From NCBI GenBank assembly GCA_018970175.1, contig JAGWWV010000016.1, positions 1-41,671 of the forward strand: a stretch of DNA of 41,671 nucleotides, written 5' to 3'. Origin of the DNA: Acidobacteriota bacterium. Its GTDB lineage: Bacteria > Actinomycetota > Acidimicrobiia > Acidimicrobiales > Ilumatobacteraceae. The position numbers and the translations under genes were made by a program. Positions within the stretch are counted from its first letter, which is position 1. Every line of letters starts with the position of its first letter. Below are positions 40,584 through 41,671 of this stretch, in pieces. The notes beneath the pieces were generated by a model. It did no database searches. It saw only the letters and a list, made by a program, of their open reading frames with translations, and was not told where the DNA came from.

Positions 40584-40615
40584 GATGCGCGAGCACGGCG
40601 TTGGCGGACACTTTC
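40584..40615 (-). promoter_or_regulatory. Predicted autoregulated promoter of the ECF sigma gene
   Basis: Minus strand: AAAGTGTCCGCC (40604-40615), 9 nt, CTCGCG (40589-40594), 2 nt, TCT, giving a leader of ~50 nt before the ATG at 40528. The same layout precedes the RCC1 gene, suggesting that the sigma factor reads both. Confidence 0.55.
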
Positions 40616-40679
40616 TGCCCGTTCGTGCGAAAGTCCCCGTCGGCCGACGCCCGGGGCCGTCTGCAATAGTTGACAGTAC

Positions 40680-41360
40680 ATGGGTCGGCGATTCCTTCGA
40701 TGTGCAGCGACCGGCCTGGTTCTCGTGGGAGCTCTGCCGGTGGCGGGCGTACGTGCAGCCGCGCCCGACGACTACGTGATCGACCACGTGGAGACAAAGG
40801 ACCCGGTCATCTTCGTGACGGTCGACGACGGATCGCACCTGTCACGAGAGACGACGCAGTACATCCGCAACCTGCGTGTACCCATCACCACCTTCGCCCT
40901 GCCCGAGCAGGTCAACCGGCACCGACGACGCTTCGTCAACCTGCTGCGCCAGACGGGCATGACCTTCGAAAATCACACCCAGACACACCGGACCGTCAGC
41001 TCAATGTCGTACGCCGGCCAGCGCGCCGAGATCTGCGCCGGCAATCGGGAAATTCGCGAAGTCATCCGCCGCCAGCCGGCCTTTTTCCGGCCGCCGGGTG
41101 GTGGCTGGAACGACGACACCATCCGCGCGGCAAAGAAGTGCGGCCTGTCGCGCATCGTGATGTGGAACGTTCTCGCTGACGGCGGCACGATCGTGCGGGC
41201 TGACGGCGACTCGGGACTTCGCCGCGGCGACATCATTCTCCTGCACTATCTCGATTCACTTCCCTCCAGCCTCGACGTGGTGCGTCGCGAAGCATCGAAG
41301 CGGGGGCTACGAATGGCACTTCTGCGCGACTATCTCCCGCCCACGCAATCCGCCGGCTGA
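40680..41360 (+). CDS. Exported polysaccharide deacetylase (NodB fold)
   Basis: 226 residues with a signal peptide (about 1-27). The NodB motifs are VTVDDGSH (Asp49, Asp50), ENHTQTH (His99, His103; HxxxH metal ligands) and FRPPGGGWND. A late LLHYLD supplies the motif 5 His. The enzyme should remove acetyl (or other N-/O-acyl) groups from a surface glycan. Divergent from the ECF sigma gene with 151 bp between; AATAGT 9 nt before the ATG may be its -10. Confidence 0.92.
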   Translation: MGRRFLRCAATGLVLVGALPVAGVRAAAPDDYVIDHVETKDPVIFVTVDDGSHLSRETTQYIRNLRVPITTFALPEQVNRHRRRFVNLLRQTGMTFENHTQTHRTVSSMSYAGQRAEICAGNREIREVIRRQPAFFRPPGGGWNDDTIRAAKKCGLSRIVMWNVLADGGTIVRADGDSGLRRGDIILLHYLDSLPSSLDVVRREASKRGLRMALLRDYLPPTQSAG

Positions 41361-41373
41361 GGAATGCGCCTGG

Positions 41374-41391
41374 TACCCCCTGGGGTATAAG
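41374..41391 (+). promoter_or_regulatory. CsoR/CstR-type operator with overlapping -10
   Basis: TACCCC (41374-41379) and GGGGTA (41382-41387) form a perfect repeat with a 2-nt spacer, the C/G-tract layout of CsoR-family operators. TATAAG (41386-41391) overlaps it and lies 8 nt from the ATG, so binding should block a leaderless, self-regulated transcript. Confidence 0.75.
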
Positions 41392-41399
41392 GTAATTGC

Positions 41400-41669
41400 A
41401 TGGAAATCCCCGAGGACACCATCGCTGATCTGCAGAAGCGACTCCGTCGCATCGAAGGCCAGATCCGTGGAATCCAGCAGATGCTCGACGAGGAACGTGA
41501 CTGTCGCGACGTGGTGAACCAAATCTCGGCTGCCGGCAAGGCCCTCGAACAAGTGGGCTTCAACCTGGTCGCAGCGGGACTGACGTGGTGCTTGGGGAAT
41601 CCCGAGCGCTCGAAACGTGAGGGCTACTCGATCGACGACGTTCAGAAGATGTTCCTGAAGCTCGCCTGA
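41400..41669 (+). CDS. CsoR-family repressor lacking the copper-site histidine (CstR-like)
   Basis: 89 residues, all-helical DUF156 fold (RLRRIEGQIRGIQQMLDEERDCRDVVNQISAAGKALEQVGF...). In copper-sensing CsoR of M. tuberculosis the ligands are Cys36, His61 and Cys65. Here Cys35 and Cys64 match with a shift of one, but the His position is Gly60. The two-Cys-without-His pattern is that of the persulfide sensor CstR, so control by sulfide/persulfide rather than copper is likely. The target gene is beyond the window end. Confidence 0.9.
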   Translation: MEIPEDTIADLQKRLRRIEGQIRGIQQMLDEERDCRDVVNQISAAGKALEQVGFNLVAAGLTWCLGNPERSKREGYSIDDVQKMFLKLA

Positions 41670-41671
41670 AC

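Overview
The window is GC-rich, gene-dense bacterial DNA carried on both strands. It looks actinobacterial, most likely Acidimicrobiia (for example the Ilumatobacter lineage). The reasons are the mixture of P450s, SDRs, hot-dog hydratases and TetR regulators, an MftD-type FMN enzyme, secreted or membrane proteins with Thr/Ala/Pro-rich linkers, and many gene starts that fit leaderless actinobacterial transcripts (TANNNT 6-10 nt before ATG/GTG). The lineage is inference; no rRNA or tRNA gene is present to test it. No insertion sequence, integrase or CRISPR array was seen. No gene-free stretch exceeds 300 bp; the largest is 31208-31494.

Layout. 1-2692 (minus): cupin, cytochrome P450 and a truncated Gfo/Idh/MocA oxidoreductase. 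2740-6254: FAD monooxygenase, an unknown membrane protein, an EthD-family protein and a SnoaL-like protein. 6326-7498: an MftD-like FMN enzyme. 7531-14329 (minus): one compact operon with an OYE-type reductase, TauD-type dioxygenase, sulfotransferase-like protein, carrier protein, DltA-like adenylating enzyme, MBOAT acyltransferase, DltD-like SGNH protein and a 43-residue membrane peptide that resembles DltX. 14371-17930: prfC, a remnant of a universal stress protein gene, a methyltransferase and a TetR regulator. 17927-22152 (minus): HtrA-like protease, MoxR ATPase, DUF58 and VWA proteins. 22257-24347: Rieske oxygenase and TetR. 24389-26637 (minus): two SDRs, a PPOX-type flavin protein and a tiny LapA-domain protein. 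26720-31207: a normal P450 followed at once by a P450 homologue without the heme cysteine, an SDR and a double hot-dog protein. 31495-36997: a complete branched-chain amino acid type ABC importer with its own promoter and terminators. 37083-40528 (minus): a secreted RCC1-repeat protein and an ECF sigma factor fused to a transmembrane anti-sigma module. 40680-41669: a polysaccharide deacetylase and a CsoR-family repressor with its operator.

How it fits together. Much of the window reads as catabolism of hydrophobic or aromatic/alicyclic substrates, with uptake by a Liv-type transporter. A second theme is the cell surface: a Dlt-like acylation cassette, the MoxR/VWA operon, the sigma/RCC1 pair and the deacetylase. 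The most notable points are the complete Dlt-like cassette with a hidden DltX-like microprotein, the P450/pseudo-P450 pair, and a matching two-part promoter motif in front of both the sigma-factor gene and the RCC1 gene.
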